Both the position numbers and the translations under genes were made by a program. The notes below the pieces were generated by a model. The model was not told the DNA's origin. It worked only from the letters and a program-made list of their open reading frames with translations, and made no database searches. Positions 36,542 through 48,500 of a stretch of DNA of 64,000 nucleotides are shown here, piece by piece. This DNA comes from Amycolatopsis cihanbeyliensis. GTDB taxonomy: Bacteria; Actinomycetota; Actinomycetes; Mycobacteriales; Pseudonocardiaceae. How positions within the stretch are numbered: position 1 is the first letter of the stretch; every line of letters starts with the position of its first letter. The stretch covers positions 3,254,501-3,318,500 of the forward strand of contig NZ_VFML01000001.1 in NCBI RefSeq assembly GCF_006715045.1. The letters are read 5' to 3'.

Positions 36542-37368
36542 CAGCGGGCCTCCAGGAGTTTCGCGACGGCGTCCGCGGTGCCGCCGGTGCGCAGCAGGTC
36601 GCGGTGCTCCACCTCGAACCGGATCTCCTCGGCGACGAACCCGTCCCCGGCCCGCCCTTCGGCACGCAGCCGGTTCAGCCCGCTGCCCTGGCTGGCCGAG
36701 GTGATCGTGGTGGCGTTGGCCCAGGCGGGGGTGGGGTCGAGCCGGGCGGCGACGCCGAGGTAGGCCATGAAGGAGCCGACCAGGTCGGTCAGCTCGGCGG
36801 CGAACCCGCCGTCGAGGCCGGCCCGCTCGAAGGCCTTCGCGGCGATCGGGCGGAACATGGTGAACAGCTCGGCGGCGAAGCCCGCCGGGTTCGCCGCGGC
36901 CTCGGCGAGGCGCTGTGCCTCCCGTTCCAGGGTGCTCAGTTCCTCGGCGTCCAGTACCGCGGTCATGTTGCCGATCACCCGGCCGAACTGGAGGTGCACG
37001 GTGGGCACGTCGACCAGTTCCGGGTCGAACAGCACGATCCGCGGCGGCGGGTCCTGGTGGGCGGCGACGCGTTCGGCGACCGCGCCGGCGAACACCGAGC
37101 CCGCGCAGTAGCCGAGCACGGCCCGCACGGTGCGCCCGGTTCGCCGGATCTCCTCCACCCAGGGCGCGAGGTACTCCTCGACGTCCGTGGTGGCGTCCGG
37201 GGCGACGGTGGGTGGCACCGTCTGCCAGAGCGGGCAGTCCAGGCCGAGCCCCGGAACGAGCTCGGCGAACCCGCCCTCGTTCCGCCCGGTCACCGGGAAG
37301 TCCGCGGCCAGCACGAGATCCGGCCCCTCCGCCTCGTGCACGGCCTGCCAGCTACGTGGGTTGCCCAT
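36541..37368 (-). CDS. Dieckmann cyclase for 4-hydroxy-2-pyridone release, KirHI/NcmC-like
   Basis: 275 residues, alpha/beta-hydrolase-like. The nucleophile elbow is GYCAG with Cys88 instead of Ser. Asp115 (VLFDPE) and His255 (VEHRD) complete a Cys-Asp-His triad, placed almost exactly as in NcmC (nocamycin; C89, D116, H253). This family includes TrdC and KirHI and closes tetramate or pyridone rings while freeing the chain from the last carrier protein. Next to a terminal C-A-PCP module it is expected to make the acyl-pyridone. The ATG at 37,368 has GGAG 8 nt upstream. A GTG three codons earlier is possible. The downstream NRPS gene overlaps by one base. Confidence 0.9.
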   Translation of the reverse strand: MGNPRSWQAVHEAEGPDLVLAADFPVTGRNEGGFAELVPGLGLDCPLWQTVPPTVAPDATTDVEEYLAPWVEEIRRTGRTVRAVLGYCAGSVFAGAVAERVAAHQDPPPRIVLFDPELVDVPTVHLQFGRVIGNMTAVLDAEELSTLEREAQRLAEAAANPAGFAAELFTMFRPIAAKAFERAGLDGGFAAELTDLVGSFMAYLGVAARLDPTPAWANATTITSASQGSGLNRLRAEGRAGDGFVAEEIRFEVEHRDLLRTGGTADAVAKLLEAR

Positions 37369-37373
37369 GACTT

Positions 37374-37511
37374 TCACTCCGTGTCCTTGTCGAATTCGGC
37401 CTGTCCAGGTTTGCGTGTGCGTCGCGTCGTGCTCGATCCGCACCGACTGCTCGCACGGGCCTTGCGGCCCGCGGTCGCCGGGTCGGTCCTGAGCAGGCCT
37501 CCGGTACTCAT
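37374..37511 (-). CDS. Possible 45-residue small protein between PKS and Dieckmann cyclase
   Basis: The frame opens with an ATG overlapping the PKS stop (ATGA), typical of translational coupling, and closes 5 bp before the cyclase ATG. The peptide is very basic ([17 protein letters not shown]...) and matches nothing I know. Its first half is encoded by copy C of the 51-bp element. Copies A and B have no start codon in the equivalent frame, although RNDPATAGRQAR is still readable. It may be a coupling or leader peptide rather than a functional protein. Confidence 0.35.
   Translation of the reverse strand: MSTGGLLRTDPATAGRKARASSRCGSSTTRRTRKPGQAEFDKDTE
37455..37506 (-). repeat. Cluster element, copy C (52 bp, diverged)
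   Basis: About 31 bases at its hairpin end are nearly identical to copies A and B; the other end is diverged. The hairpin is CGGGCC-GCAA-GGCCCG, where the loop is a GNRA tetraloop instead of GCCA. It lies between the end of the last PKS gene and the Dieckmann cyclase. Confidence 0.6.
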
Positions 37512-40500
37512 GGCGTTCCGTCGGTTGTCGGCACCCCGAGCTCGGCGGCGAGGTGCGCGGCGAGCGCGCCGGGCGTGGGGCACTCGTAGAGCAGGTCCGC
37601 CGCCAGGTCGAGGCCGGTGAGCTCGGCGAGGTGGTTGCGCAGTTCCAGCGCGGCCACCGAGGACATGCCGAGGTCCATCAGGTCGGCCTCGGTGTCGACC
37701 TCCGCGGCGGACTCGTGCCCGAGCACCGCGGCGACCAGGTTGCACACGCCCTGCTCGACCCGCGCCGCCCGCTCGCTCTCGGGCAGCCGGTCCAGCTGCT
37801 CGCGCAGGTTCCCTTCCTCCCCGGCCGCCGCGGCGTCCACAGTGGCGTCCACAGTGGAGTCCTCGGCGGGTGGTGGGGTGATCCGGCGTGCCCAGACCCC
37901 GGTGGGGCGCACCACGATCTCGTAGTCCTCCCCCGGCGGCGGGGCGAGCAGCCACTCGCCGGTCTCGTGGTCGGCGGCCGGTTCCGGCGCCGCGGGTGGC
38001 TCCCGCCGGGCCTCGGGCCAGTACCGCTGCCGCTGGAACGGGTAGGTGGGCAGCCCGACCCGGCGCACGTCCCGCCCGGCGAACACCCCGGACCAGTCCA
38101 CCGCGTGCCCGCGCACGTACAGCCGGGCCAGCGCGTCGGTCACCGCGTGGTGCGCGGGGAGGTCGGCGCGCAGCCCCTCGGTGCCGGGCCGGGGGGACCC
38201 GAGCACCAGCACGGTGCTCGCTCCCCGCTCCCGCGCCGCGTCCGGGCCGGTCACCAGGGCGACGCGTGGTTCCCGCGAGTCCGCGCCGGCACCGGCGGCG
38301 CTGGCGGCCGCCTCCGGCAGGGACAGCGCATCCGCGGCATACGCGGCGGCCGGGTCGGCGGGTTCCTCCGCGGCGATCAGGTCCGGGGCGAGGCCCCAGG
38401 ATTCGAGCAGCCGCAGCAGCGCCACCCGTACCGCGAAGGCCGCGGCGGCGCCCGCGGTGTCCCCGGCGAGTATCCGCGCGCGCACCGGCCGGTCGAGGTG
38501 ACGGTCCAGCTCGGCGCAGACCGCGTCCATGGTGTCGGCGAAGGCCGGGTACTCGGCATGCAGCTGTGCCCCGAGGCCGCCCGGCAGGTCCTCCCCGGCG
38601 GGCAGCAGCACCGCGAGCCTGCCACCCGAGGCCGACCCGGTGGCCGGCGCGGGCGCGTCCTGCCCGCGGGCGAGCCCGGCCAGCCCGGCCAGCCCGGTCA
38701 GCAGCTCCTCCCGGTCGCGGGCGACCAGCGCGGCCCGGTGCTTGAGCTCGGCGCGGGTGGTGGCCAGCGAGTAGCCGAGGTCGCCCAGCCGCGCCCCGGG
38801 GTCCGCGGACACCGCCGCGTGCAGCCGCCGCGCCTGCTCGCGCAGGGCCTCCGGGGTGCGGGCGGCCAGCGGCACCGGGACGGCCGCGGGCTCGGTCCCT
38901 GCCGGCGGCCGCGGTTCGGCGGGGGCCTGCTCCAGGATGGTGTGCGCGTTGGTGCCGCTGATCCCGAAGGAGGACACCGCGGCGCGGCGGGGCCGCCCCG
39001 TCTCCGGCCACGGCCGTGGCTCGGTGAGCAGCTCGATCCGGCCGGTGTCCCATTCCACGTGCGGGGAGGGTGCGTCCACGTGCAGGGTGCGCGGCAGCGT
39101 CCCGTGCCGCATCGCCAGCACCATCTTGAGCACCCCGGCGACCCCGGCGGCGGCCTGGGTGTGCCCGAGGTTCGACTTGACGGAGCCGAGCTGCAGCGCG
39201 CCCTCGGCACGCTGCCCGTAGGTGGCCAGCAGGGCTTCCGCCTCGATCGGGTCGCCGAGCTCGGTGCCGGTGCCGTGTGCCTCCACCGCGTCGACCTCGC
39301 CGGGCTCCATCCCGGCGTCGGCGAGGGCCTGGCGGATCACCCGCTGCTGCGCCGGGCCGTTCGGCGCGGTGAGCCCGTTGGAGGCACCGTCGGAGTTGAT
39401 CGCGCTGCCGCGCACCAGCGCCAGCACCGGGTGCCCGTTGCGGCGTGCCTCGGAAAGCCGTTCCAGCAGCAGCAACCCGACGCCCTCGGCCATGGCCGTG
39501 CCGTCCGCGGCGCCGGCGAAGGGCTTGCACCGGCCGTCCCCGGCGAGCCCGCGCTGCTTGCTGAAGTCCACGAACACGGCGGGGGTGCTGAGCACCGTGA
39601 CCCCGCCGGCAAGCGCCATCGAGCACTCCCCCGCGCGCAGGGCGCGCACCGCGAGGTGCAACCCGACCAGTGAAGAGGAGCAGGCGGTGTCCACGGTCAG
39701 CGCCGGTCCCTCCAGCCCGAAGGCGTAGGCGAGCCTGCCGGAGATCACGCTGGCCGAGTTGCCGGTGCCGACGAAGGCCTCGGCCTCGGCCGGCACGTCC
39801 CGCAGCCGCTGGCTGTAGTCGTTGGACATCACCCCGACGAAGGTCCCGGTCCGGCTGCCGCGGGTGGCCGAGGGCGCGATGCCGGCCCGTTCGAACACCT
39901 CCCAGGTGGCCTCCAGCAGCAGGCGCTGCTGCGGGTCCATCGCCACGGCCTCGCGCGGGGAGATGCCGAACAGGGCGGGGTCGAACTCGGCCACCCCGTC
40001 GACGAAACCGCCGGACCGCACGTAACTGGTGCCGGGGTGGTCCGGGTCGGGGTGGTACAGCCGGTCGAGGTCCCAGCCGCGGTCGTCGGGGAACTCGGCG
40101 ATGGCGTCCCGGCCGGAGTCCAGCAGCCGCCACAGTGCCTCCGGCGTGTCGGCCGCGCCGGGGTAGCGGCAGCTCATCGCCACGATGGCGATCGGGTCCT
40201 CGGCGGTGGACCGGGTGCCCGCAGGCGGCGCCGGCCGCTCGGCCGTGGCGCCGGAAAGCCTGCCGTCCAGGTGCCCGGCCAGCGCGGTGGCGTTCGGGTG
40301 GTCGAAGGCGAGGGTCGCGGGCAACCGGATGCCGGTGGCTGCGGCGAGCCGGTTGCGCAGCTCCACCGCGCTCAGCGAGCCGAACCCGAGGTCGCGGAAC
40401 GCCCTTTCCCGCGGCACATCCTCCGGGCCCGGCAGGCCGAGCACCACCGCCACCTGGGTGCGTACCAGTTCCAGCAGGATGTGCCCGCGCTCGCCCGCGG

Positions 40501-43500
40501 ACTTCCCTGCCAGCCGTTGCGCCAGCTCGGAGCCACCGGAACCGGCGGTGGCGGTGACGGACCGGCGCGCGGCCGCGGGGACCAGGCCACGCAGCACGGG
40601 CGGGACGGCGCCGGATCGGCGCAGCGCGCCGAGGTCCAACCGCAGCGGGGCGAGCAGTGGTTCCGCGCCCGCGCCCGCCGCGTCGAACAGCTCCAATCCA
40701 TCCGATGTGGACAGTGCGGCGAAGCCGGAGCGCGCCATCCTGGCCCGGTCGGCGGCGGCCAGCTCGCCGGTGAGGCCGCTGTCCTGCTCCCACAGGCCCC
40801 AGGCGAGGGAGACCGCGGGCAGCCCGTGCTGCCCGCGGTGCGCGGCGAGGGCGTCCAGCGCCGCGTTGGCCGCGGCGTAGTTGGCCTGGCCGAGCCCGCC
40901 GAGCACGCCGGTGGCCGAGGAGAACAGCACGAACGCCGACAGCGGCAGGTCCGCGGTCAGCTCGTGCAGGTTCCACGCGGCGTCCACCTTGGGCCGCAGC
41001 ACCGTGTCCAGCCGGTCGGCGGTGAGCGCCTCGACCACCCCGTCGTCCAGTGCCCCTGCCGCGTGCACCACGCCGGTCAGCGGGTGCTCGGCCGGGACGC
41101 CGGCCAGCAGGGCGCGCAGCGCGTCGGGGTCGGCCGCGTCGCAGGCGGCGAGGGTGACCCCGGCGCCGAGCTCGGTCAGCTCGGCCTCCAGCTCGGCCGC
41201 GCCGGGGGCCTGCGGGCCGCGGCGGCTGGTCAGCAGCAGGTTCCGCACGCCGTGCGCGGTCACCAGGTGCCGGGCGAGCAGGCCGCCGAGGGTGCCGGTG
41301 GCCCCGGTGATCAGCACGGTGCCGCCTTCGTCCCAGCGGGCGGGTTCGGCAGGGTCGGCGCGCGCCAGGCTCGGCACCCGGACCGTGCCCCCGTGCAGGG
41401 CGAGCTGCGCCTCCCCGGTGGCCAGCGCCGCGGGCAGCGCGCCGGGCTCCCCGGTGACATCGGCCAGCACGAACCGGTCCGGATGCTCGGCCTGCGCCGA
41501 GCGCAGCAGCCCCCAGGCCGCGGCGCCCGCCGGGTCGGCGATCCCGGCGCCGGTGTCCACGGCGCCGCTGGTGAGCAGCACCAGCCGGGCGTCGGCGAAC
41601 CGCTGCGCTGTGGGTTCGGCCTGGGATTCGGCCAGCCAGTCCCGCACCAGTTCCAGTGCCCGGTGCGCGGCCGCCCGGGTGGCGGCGGCGCCGGGCTGCT
41701 CCGGCGCGGGCAGGCTCACCAGCACGGTGTCCGGGGTGCCGGTGACCGAGGCGAGGTCGGGGTGCCGGTCCAGCCGGATCCCGGCCGCCTCCGCGGCCCC
41801 GGCCAGGTTCAGCGGGTCCGGGCCGAGCAGTGCCCAGTGCCCGCCCCGCGCGGTCTCCGGTGCGGGCAGCTCGGGCCAGTCCAGCCGGTAGAGGGTGCCC
41901 GCCGGTCCGGTGGCAACCGCGGTGGCCGCTCCGGGATCGAATGGCCGCACGGCCAGCGATTCCACCAGGGCGACCGGTTCGCCGCCGGTGTCGGTGAGCT
42001 CGACCCGGACGGTGTTCGGCCCGGCGGCGGTCAGCCGCGCCCGCAGCGCGGTGGCGCCCACGGCGTGCAGCCGCAGCCCGCCGAAGGCGAACGGCAGCCA
42101 CGCACCCCCGACCTCGACCTCGGCCTCGGCCTCGCCACCGTGCAGGGTGCCGAGACCGAGCGGGTGCAGCGCGGCGTCCAGCAACGCGGGGTGCAGGCCG
42201 AAACCCGCGGGATCGGTGTCCCCGGTCAGCTCCACCTCGGCGAACAGCTCACCCTCGCCCCGCCAGAGCCTGCGCAGGCCGCGGAAGGCCGGCCCGTAGT
42301 GCAGGCCGGCGCCGGCCATCCGGTCGTACACCTCGGCGACCTCGACCGGGGTGGCACCGGCCGGTGGCCACTGCTCGAGACGCGCCGGGGCCGCGGGGCC
42401 GCCCGCGGCGAGCAGGCCGGTGGCGTGCCTGCTCCATTCGGCGTCGCCGTCCGCGGGCCGGGAGTACACGCCCAGCTCGCGCTTGCCGTCCTCGCCAGGG
42501 GCGGCCACGCTGACCTGGAGCAGCAGCTCGGCCCGCCCGGGCAGGACGAGCGGTTCCTGCAGGGTCAGCTCGGCGAGCTGGTCGCAGCCCACCTCGTCCC
42601 CGGCGCGCAGCGCCAGCTCGGCGAAGGCCGTGCCGGGCAGCAGCACCTGGTCGCCGACCGCGTGCTCGGCCAGCCAGGGATGGGTGCGGGTGGACAGCCT
42701 GCCGGTGAGCAGCAGGCCGCCGTCGGCCGCGGTGCCGACCACGGCGCCGAGCAGCGGGTGGTCGGCGGCGGTGAGGCCGAGCGAACCGGCGGCGTCGCCG
42801 CCGGTGGCTGCGGTGGCCCAGTACCGCTCCCGCTGGAACGGGTAGGTGGGCAGGTCCACCGTGCCGGTGTCCGGGAACGCCGAGGTCCAGTCCACCGCCA
42901 CCCCGTGGACGTGCAGCTCGCCCAGGGACAGCAGGAACCGCCGCGGCCCGTCCTCGTCCCTGCGCAGGGTGCCCGCGACCACCGCGTCGGCCTCGGCGGC
43001 ATCGGCGGTCTCCTGCACGGCCGAGGTGAGCACCGGGTGCGGGCTCACCTCGACGAAGGTGCCGTGCCCCTGGCCCAGCAAGGCGGTCACGGCCGGCGCG
43101 AAACCGACCGTCTCCCGCAGGTTCCGGTACCAGTACTCGGCGTCCATGGTGGAGGTGTCCAGCCAGCCGAGGGGGTCGTCCCCCTCGGCCACGGTGGAGT
43201 ACAGCGGGATCTCCGCCGGCCGCGGGGTGATCGGGGCGAGTACCTCCAGCAGCTCCGCGTGGATGTCGGCCACCTGCGGCGAGTGCGAGGCGTAGTCGAC
43301 GTCGATGCGGCGGGCCCTGATCTCCTCGGCCTCGCATTCGGCGAGCAGCTCCTCCAGCGCCTCCGGCGCCCCGGCGACCACCACCGAGTCCGGGGCGTTC
43401 ACGGCGGCCACCGACAGCCGCCCGGACCAGCGGGCGATGCGGTCGGCTACCCGCGGCGGGGACAGCGCGACCGAGGCCAGCCCGCCCCGGCCGGCCAGCG

Positions 43501-45514
43501 CGGACAGGGCCCTGCTGCGCAGCGCCACCACCCTGGCGGCGTCGTCGAGGGAGAGCGCACCGGCCACGCAGGCGGCGGCGATCTCGCCCTGGCTGTGCCC
43601 CAGCACCGCGTCCGGCCGCACCCCGGCCGAGGCCCACACCGCGGCCAGGGAGACCAGCACGGCGAACAGCACCGGCTGCACCACCTCGGCGGTGTCCATG
43701 GCCGGGGCGCCCGGTTCGCCGCGCAGCACCCCGGTCACCGGCCAGTCGAGGAACGGCTTCAGCGCCGCCTCGCACTCGGCCATCCGCTGCCGGAACACCG
43801 GGGAGGTCTCCAGCAGGTCCACCGCCATCCCGGCCCACTGCGAACCCTGGCCGGGGAAGACGAACACCAGCTTGCCGGGATCGGTGGCGGCGTCCCCGGC
43901 ACCCTCGACGACCTCGGCCGAGGGTGTCGCCTCGGCGAGCTCGGTCAGCCCGCGCAGCGCCTCCGCCCGGTCCGCGGCCGGCACCACGGCGCGCCGCTCG
44001 AAGGCCGTCCGGGTGGTGGCCAGCGAGTACCCGGTTCCGGCGAGTGCCGGCGCGTCCTGGCCGGCCAGCAGGTCCCGTACCCGGCCGGCCTGCTCGCGCA
44101 GTGCCGTCGCGGTGCGGCCGGACAGCACCAGCGGCAGCACCCGGCCGTCGTGCTCCGGTACCGGCGGCTCCTCGGCCGCGGGTGGCTGCTCGAGGATCAC
44201 ATGCGCGTTGGTGCCACTCACCCCGAAGGAGGACACGGCGGCCCGGCGCGGCGCCGCGGTCTCCGGCCAGGGCCGTGACTCGGTGAGCAGCCGGACGGTG
44301 CCGCCGGACCAGTCCACATGCGGGCTGGGCTCGTCCACGTGCAGGGTGCGCGGCAGCACACCGTGGCGCATGGCGAGTACCAGTTTCATGATCCCGGCCG
44401 CCCCGGCCGCGGCCTGGCTGTGCCCGAGGTTGGACTTGATCGAGCCCAGCCACAGCGGCCGGTCCTCGGCCCTGCCCCCGCCGTAGGTGGCCAGCAGTGC
44501 CTGCGCCTCGATCGGGTCGCCGAGGGTGGTTCCGGTGCCGTGCGCCTCCACGGCGTCCACGTCGCCAGGGGTCAGGCCCGCGTCGAGCAGCGCGTCCCGG
44601 ATCACCCGCTGCTGCGCGGGCCCGTTCGGCGCGGTCAGGCCGTTGCTCGCGCCGTCGGAGTTGACCGCGGAGCCACGCACCGTCGCCAGCACGGGATGCC
44701 CGTTGCGCCGGGCGTCGGACAACCGCTCCAGCACCAGCACCCCGGCACCCTCGGACCAGCCGGTGCCGTCGGCGGAGGCGGCGAAGGACTTGCACCGGCC
44801 GTCCGGTGCCAGCCCGCGCTGCCTGCTGAACTCGACGAAGGTGTCCGGCCTGGCCAGCACCGTGACCCCGCCGGCCAGCGCCAGCGAGCACTCGCCGGTG
44901 CGCAGCGCGTGCGCGGCGAGGTGCACGGTGACCAGGGAGGAGGAGCAGGCGGTGTCCACGGTGAGCGCGGGCCCCTCCAGGCCGAGGGCGTAGGCGACCC
45001 GGCCGGAGGTGACGCTGCCCGCTCCGGAGGAGCCGGGGTAGTCGTGGTACATCAGCCCGCAGAACACCCCGGTGCGGCTGCCGCCGAGCGAGCCGGGGGC
45101 GATCCGGGCGCGTTCCAGCGCCTCCCACGAGGTCTCCAGGAACAGCCGCTGCTGCGGGTCGGTGCCCAGCGCCTCCCGTGGGGACATGGCGAAGAACGCG
45201 GCGTCGAACCCCGCCGGGTCGGCGAGGAACCCGCCGTGCCGGGTGTAGGAGGTTCCGGGGTGGTCCGGGTCGGGGTGGTAGAGCCGGTCGAGGTCCCAGC
45301 CGCGGTCGTCGGGGAACTCGGTGATGGCGTCGCGGCCCGCGTCGAGCAGGTCCCACAGTTGTTCGGGGGTGGCGACCTCACCCGGGTAGCGGCAGCCCAT
45401 GCCGACGATCACGATCGGGTCGGCGTCCTCGCGGGCCCGCAACCGCTGCCGCGTCTCGTACAGCTCGGCGGTGACCCGGCGCAGGTACTCGCGCAGCTTG
45501 CTCTCGGTACTCAC
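37508..45514 (-). CDS. Type I PKS, two modules, cis-AT style, last AT degenerate (KirAVI-like)
   Basis: 2668 residues: N-terminal docking helix (1-30, [20 protein letters not shown]), KS1 (31-455, DTACSSSL), AT (540-840, GHSQGE, YASH = methylmalonyl), DH (915-1190, [11 protein letters not shown] and LLDAALHP), KR (1390-1570, LDD motif = B-type, SS-Y-N intact), ACP (GFGSLS, about 1710), KS2 (1770-2190), AT remnant (about 2290-2450), ACP (LGMSSVAAL, about 2615). The remnant lacks the GQGSQ and GHSxGE motifs and the second His, though the post-AT linker [12 protein letters not shown] remains. Module 1 should give an alpha-methyl enoyl unit and module 2 a keto unit. The GTG start overlaps the previous PKS stop (GTGA), and the docking helix fits that protein's C-terminal docking tail. 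Confidence 0.93.
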   Translation of the reverse strand: MSTESKLREYLRRVTAELYETRQRLRAREDADPIVIVGMGCRYPGEVATPEQLWDLLDAGRDAITEFPDDRGWDLDRLYHPDPDHPGTSYTRHGGFLADPAGFDAAFFAMSPREALGTDPQQRLFLETSWEALERARIAPGSLGGSRTGVFCGLMYHDYPGSSGAGSVTSGRVAYALGLEGPALTVDTACSSSLVTVHLAAHALRTGECSLALAGGVTVLARPDTFVEFSRQRGLAPDGRCKSFAASADGTGWSEGAGVLVLERLSDARRNGHPVLATVRGSAVNSDGASNGLTAPNGPAQQRVIRDALLDAGLTPGDVDAVEAHGTGTTLGDPIEAQALLATYGGGRAEDRPLWLGSIKSNLGHSQAAAGAAGIMKLVLAMRHGVLPRTLHVDEPSPHVDWSGGTVRLLTESRPWPETAAPRRAAVSSFGVSGTNAHVILEQPPAAEEPPVPEHDGRVLPLVLSGRTATALREQAGRVRDLLAGQDAPALAGTGYSLATTRTAFERRAVVPAADRAEALRGLTELAEATPSAEVVEGAGDAATDPGKLVFVFPGQGSQWAGMAVDLLETSPVFRQRMAECEAALKPFLDWPVTGVLRGEPGAPAMDTAEVVQPVLFAVLVSLAAVWASAGVRPDAVLGHSQGEIAAACVAGALSLDDAARVVALRSRALSALAGRGGLASVALSPPRVADRIARWSGRLSVAAVNAPDSVVVAGAPEALEELLAECEAEEIRARRIDVDYASHSPQVADIHAELLEVLAPITPRPAEIPLYSTVAEGDDPLGWLDTSTMDAEYWYRNLRETVGFAPAVTALLGQGHGTFVEVSPHPVLTSAVQETADAAEADAVVAGTLRRDEDGPRRFLLSLGELHVHGVAVDWTSAFPDTGTVDLPTYPFQRERYWATAATGGDAAGSLGLTAADHPLLGAVVGTAADGGLLLTGRLSTRTHPWLAEHAVGDQVLLPGTAFAELALRAGDEVGCDQLAELTLQEPLVLPGRAELLLQVSVAAPGEDGKRELGVYSRPADGDAEWSRHATGLLAAGGPAAPARLEQWPPAGATPVEVAEVYDRMAGAGLHYGPAFRGLRRLWRGEGELFAEVELTGDTDPAGFGLHPALLDAALHPLGLGTLHGGEAEAEVEVGGAWLPFAFGGLRLHAVGATALRARLTAAGPNTVRVELTDTGGEPVALVESLAVRPFDPGAATAVATGPAGTLYRLDWPELPAPETARGGHWALLGPDPLNLAGAAEAAGIRLDRHPDLASVTGTPDTVLVSLPAPEQPGAAATRAAAHRALELVRDWLAESQAEPTAQRFADARLVLLTSGAVDTGAGIADPAGAAAWGLLRSAQAEHPDRFVLADVTGEPGALPAALATGEAQLALHGGTVRVPSLARADPAEPARWDEGGTVLITGATGTLGGLLARHLVTAHGVRNLLLTSRRGPQAPGAAELEAELTELGAGVTLAACDAADPDALRALLAGVPAEHPLTGVVHAAGALDDGVVEALTADRLDTVLRPKVDAAWNLHELTADLPLSAFVLFSSATGVLGGLGQANYAAANAALDALAAHRGQHGLPAVSLAWGLWEQDSGLTGELAAADRARMARSGFAALSTSDGLELFDAAGAGAEPLLAPLRLDLGALRRSGAVPPVLRGLVPAAARRSVTATAGSGGSELAQRLAGKSAGERGHILLELVRTQVAVVLGLPGPEDVPRERAFRDLGFGSLSAVELRNRLAAATGIRLPATLAFDHPNATALAGHLDGRLSGATAERPAPPAGTRSTAEDPIAIVAMSCRYPGAADTPEALWRLLDSGRDAIAEFPDDRGWDLDRLYHPDPDHPGTSYVRSGGFVDGVAEFDPALFGISPREAVAMDPQQRLLLEATWEVFERAGIAPSATRGSRTGTFVGVMSNDYSQRLRDVPAEAEAFVGTGNSASVISGRLAYAFGLEGPALTVDTACSSSLVGLHLAVRALRAGECSMALAGGVTVLSTPAVFVDFSKQRGLAGDGRCKPFAGAADGTAMAEGVGLLLLERLSEARRNGHPVLALVRGSAINSDGASNGLTAPNGPAQQRVIRQALADAGMEPGEVDAVEAHGTGTELGDPIEAEALLATYGQRAEGALQLGSVKSNLGHTQAAAGVAGVLKMVLAMRHGTLPRTLHVDAPSPHVEWDTGRIELLTEPRPWPETGRPRRAAVSSFGISGTNAHTILEQAPAEPRPPAGTEPAAVPVPLAARTPEALREQARRLHAAVSADPGARLGDLGYSLATTRAELKHRAALVARDREELLTGLAGLAGLARGQDAPAPATGSASGGRLAVLLPAGEDLPGGLGAQLHAEYPAFADTMDAVCAELDRHLDRPVRARILAGDTAGAAAAFAVRVALLRLLESWGLAPDLIAAEEPADPAAAYAADALSLPEAAASAAGAGADSREPRVALVTGPDAARERGASTVLVLGSPRPGTEGLRADLPAHHAVTDALARLYVRGHAVDWSGVFAGRDVRRVGLPTYPFQRQRYWPEARREPPAAPEPAADHETGEWLLAPPPGEDYEIVVRPTGVWARRITPPPAEDSTVDATVDAAAAGEEGNLREQLDRLPESERAARVEQGVCNLVAAVLGHESAAEVDTEADLMDLGMSSVAALELRNHLAELTGLDLAADLLYECPTPGALAAHLAAELGVPTTDGTP

Positions 45515-48500
45515 CGCACCCCCAGTTCGTTGTCGATGAAGGCGAAGACCTCGTCGTCGCTGGCCGCCGTGAGCCACTCCCCGGTGCCGGTGGCGCCGTC
45601 CCCGAACTCACCGGTGAGGTGCTCGACCAGCAGGGCGGGCGTCGGGTAGTCGAAGATCAACGTCGCGGAGAGGTGACAGCCGAGCGCGGTGTCCAGCCGG
45701 TTGCGGAAGTCCAGCGCGGACAGCGAGTCGAAGCCGAGCTCCTGGAACTCCCGGTGTGGCTCGATGGACCGCGCACCCGGGTAGCCGAGTACCTCGGCGG
45801 CCTGCCCGCGGACCAGCTCGTCCAGCACCTGCCTGCGCCGCGGCTCGTCCAGGCTCGCCGGATCCGGGATGCTCGGGGCCGGCTCCGCGGGTTCGGTGTG
45901 CTGCCGCGGCGCGGAGCGGTGGGACAGCTTGATCGGGACCAGTACCGGTTCCTCCCGCCCGCAGGCGGCGTCGAACAGCGCGAGCCCCTCGGCCGGGGAC
46001 AGCGGCTCGACCCCGGCACGGGCCAGCCGCTCCCGGTCGGCCGCGGCGAGTTCCCCCGCCATGCCACCGGTCCACGGCCCCCAGGCCAGCGAGAGCGCGG
46101 GCAGCCCCGCGGCGCGGCGGTGCCGGGCGAGTGCGTCCAGGAAGGCGTTGGCCGCGGCGTAGTTGCCCTGCCCCGCGCCGCCGAGGGTGCCGGTGGCCGA
46201 GGAGAACAGCACGAACGCCGACAGCGGCAGGTCCGCCGTCTGCTCGTGCAGGTTCCACGCGGCGTCCGCCTTGGGCCGCAGCACCGTGTCCAGGCGCCGC
46301 TGGTCCAGCGCGGTGAGCACCCCGTCGTCCAGCGTGCCCGCGCAGTGCAGCACCGCGGTCAGCGGATGCCCGCCGGGCACGGTGGCCAGCAGGTCGCGCA
46401 CGGCACCTGGGTCGGCGAGATCGCAGGCGCGGGTGCCGACCCGCGCGCCGAGCCCGGTCAGCTCGGCTTCCAGCTCCGCGGCGCCGGGGGCGTCCTGGCC
46501 GCGGCGGCTGGTCAGCAGCAGGTTCCGCACGCCGTACTCGGTGACGAGGTGGCGGGCGAGCATCCGGCCGAGCGCGCCGGTCGCCCCGGTGACCAGCACC
46601 GTGCCCGCCGGGTCCGGGGACCACCTCGGCGCGGCCGGGCCGGGCGCCGGGGTCAGCTCCGGAACCAGCACCTCCTGCCCGCGGACCGCGGCGCGCTCGG
46701 CGCCGCTGCCCAGCGCGGCCGGGAGTGCCGTGGCCCCCGGCTCGAGTTCGACCAGCCCGAACCGGCCGGGGTTCTCCAGCAGGGCCGAGCGCCACAGCCC
46801 GGCGACCGCGGCCTGGGCCGGGTCCGGTTCGCCCCGCCCGGTCAGCAGCACCAGCCGGGCATGGTCGAACCGGCGTTCGGCCAGCCAGTCCCGTACCAGC
46901 CGCAGGGCCTGCCCGCCGTGCCGGTGCGCGGCCGCCACCGGGTTCCCCGCGGTGGTTTCCGGGGTGACCAGCACCAGGTCCGGCACCTTCTCGGCGCGGG
47001 CGAGGGCGGCCAGGTCCGGGTGGTGGGCGACGGTGACCCCCGCCGCGGGCAGCGCGGCGACCGCCCCGGCCGGGTCGGTGCCGAGCACGGCGCATTCCGC
47101 GGGCAGACCGGCCTCCGCCTGCCGGGGCAGCGGGGTCCACTCCGGGCGCAGCAGGTGCTCGGGCACGGCCGCGGGCGTGCTGGGCCGGGGGCGCAGGGCC
47201 AGCGCGTCGGCGGTGAGCAGCTCCCGGCCCACCCGGTCGGTGACCAGCAGGCCGACGGCGTCCGGGCCGGCCGGGGTGAGCCGCACCCGCACGGCACCGG
47301 TCACCGGTCCGCGCACGGACACCCCGGTCCAGGCGAACGGCAGGTGCGGCCGCTGATCGTCGGTGAGGAAGCCGCCGAGCGCGACCGGGTGCAGCGCGGC
47401 GTCCAGCAACGCGGGCGGGACCGCGAACTCCGGATCGGGCGACGCGGCAGCCGGGGACTCGACCTCGGCGTACACGGTGCCGCCTTCCCGCCAGGCGGCC
47501 CGCAGGCCCTGGAAGGCGGGACCGTACTGGGTACCCGCCGCGGCGAGCCGGTCGTACAGGCAGGCCAGGTCGACCGGCTCGGCACCCGGTGGCGGCCAGT
47601 GCCCCTGATCGCCGGGTTCGGGGGCGGGCCCCGCCGGGACGAGGGTGCCGGTGGCGTGCGTGGTCCACGGCCGCTCCTCGCCCGCACCGCGCGGGCGGGC
47701 GAGAATGGTGACCTGCCGGTGTCCCTGCCGGTCGGCGGTGGCGACCAGGGTCCGCACCCGCACACCGTCGCCCGCGGGCAGCGCGAGCGGGGCGGGCAGC
47801 ACGAGCTCGGCCAGCCGTGGCGTGCCGATCGCGGCACCCGCCTGGCAGGCCAGCCCGAGGAAGGCGGTGCCGGGTACGAGCACCTGGCCGCCGAGCACGT
47901 GCTCGGCCAGCCACGGGTGGCTTTCCACGGACAGCTCGGCCGGGCACAGGTAGCCCTCCGGGACCGCGATCGGGGCGGCGCCGCCCGCGGTGCCCTCCCC
48001 GGCCCGCGGGGCGGGCTCGTCCACCCAGCAGCTCACCCGGTCGAAGGGGTAGCCGGGCAGGGAGATCCGGCGCGGCCGGGCCGCCCCGGCGAGGTCGCCG
48101 AGGTCGACCTCGGCGCCCCGCACCCAGGCCCGCACCCGGTCCTCGTCCTGGGCGCCCGCCCTGGTCGCCGTGCCGCGGTAGGTGCCGTCGGGGTTCTCTC
48201 CCGCCAGGTGACGGGTGAGCAGCTCCACCAGTTCGGCCACGCCGCCCGCCCGCACGGCGAGCCGTTCCTCCAGCGCGTCCCGGCCCGCCCACAGGGTGAA
48301 GGCCAGCGCGTCCGGATCGATCCGCCGGGTGCCGGAGCCGTCCTGCCCGGCCAGCCCGGCGGCAAGACTATCCACTGTGGACTCTCCAGTGAGTTCGCCG
48401 GGTGGTAGCCGGATCCCGAACTCCCGCTCGATCGCCTCGCCCAGCGCCAGTAGCTGCGGGTAGTCCAGGCCGAGACCGGCGAGGCTCTCCGCCTCGCCAT

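Noticed and set aside
33455..36763. Long plus-strand frame (1102 codons) opposite the NRPS
   Set aside because: It is antisense to clear C, A and PCP motifs, with no recognisable domain and no ribosome site.
37374..42101. Long minus-strand frame overlapping the last PKS gene in another phase
   Set aside because: It is Arg/Ala/Gly-rich shadow sequence of the PKS. Only its last 45 codons after the ATG at 37,511 have any independent support.
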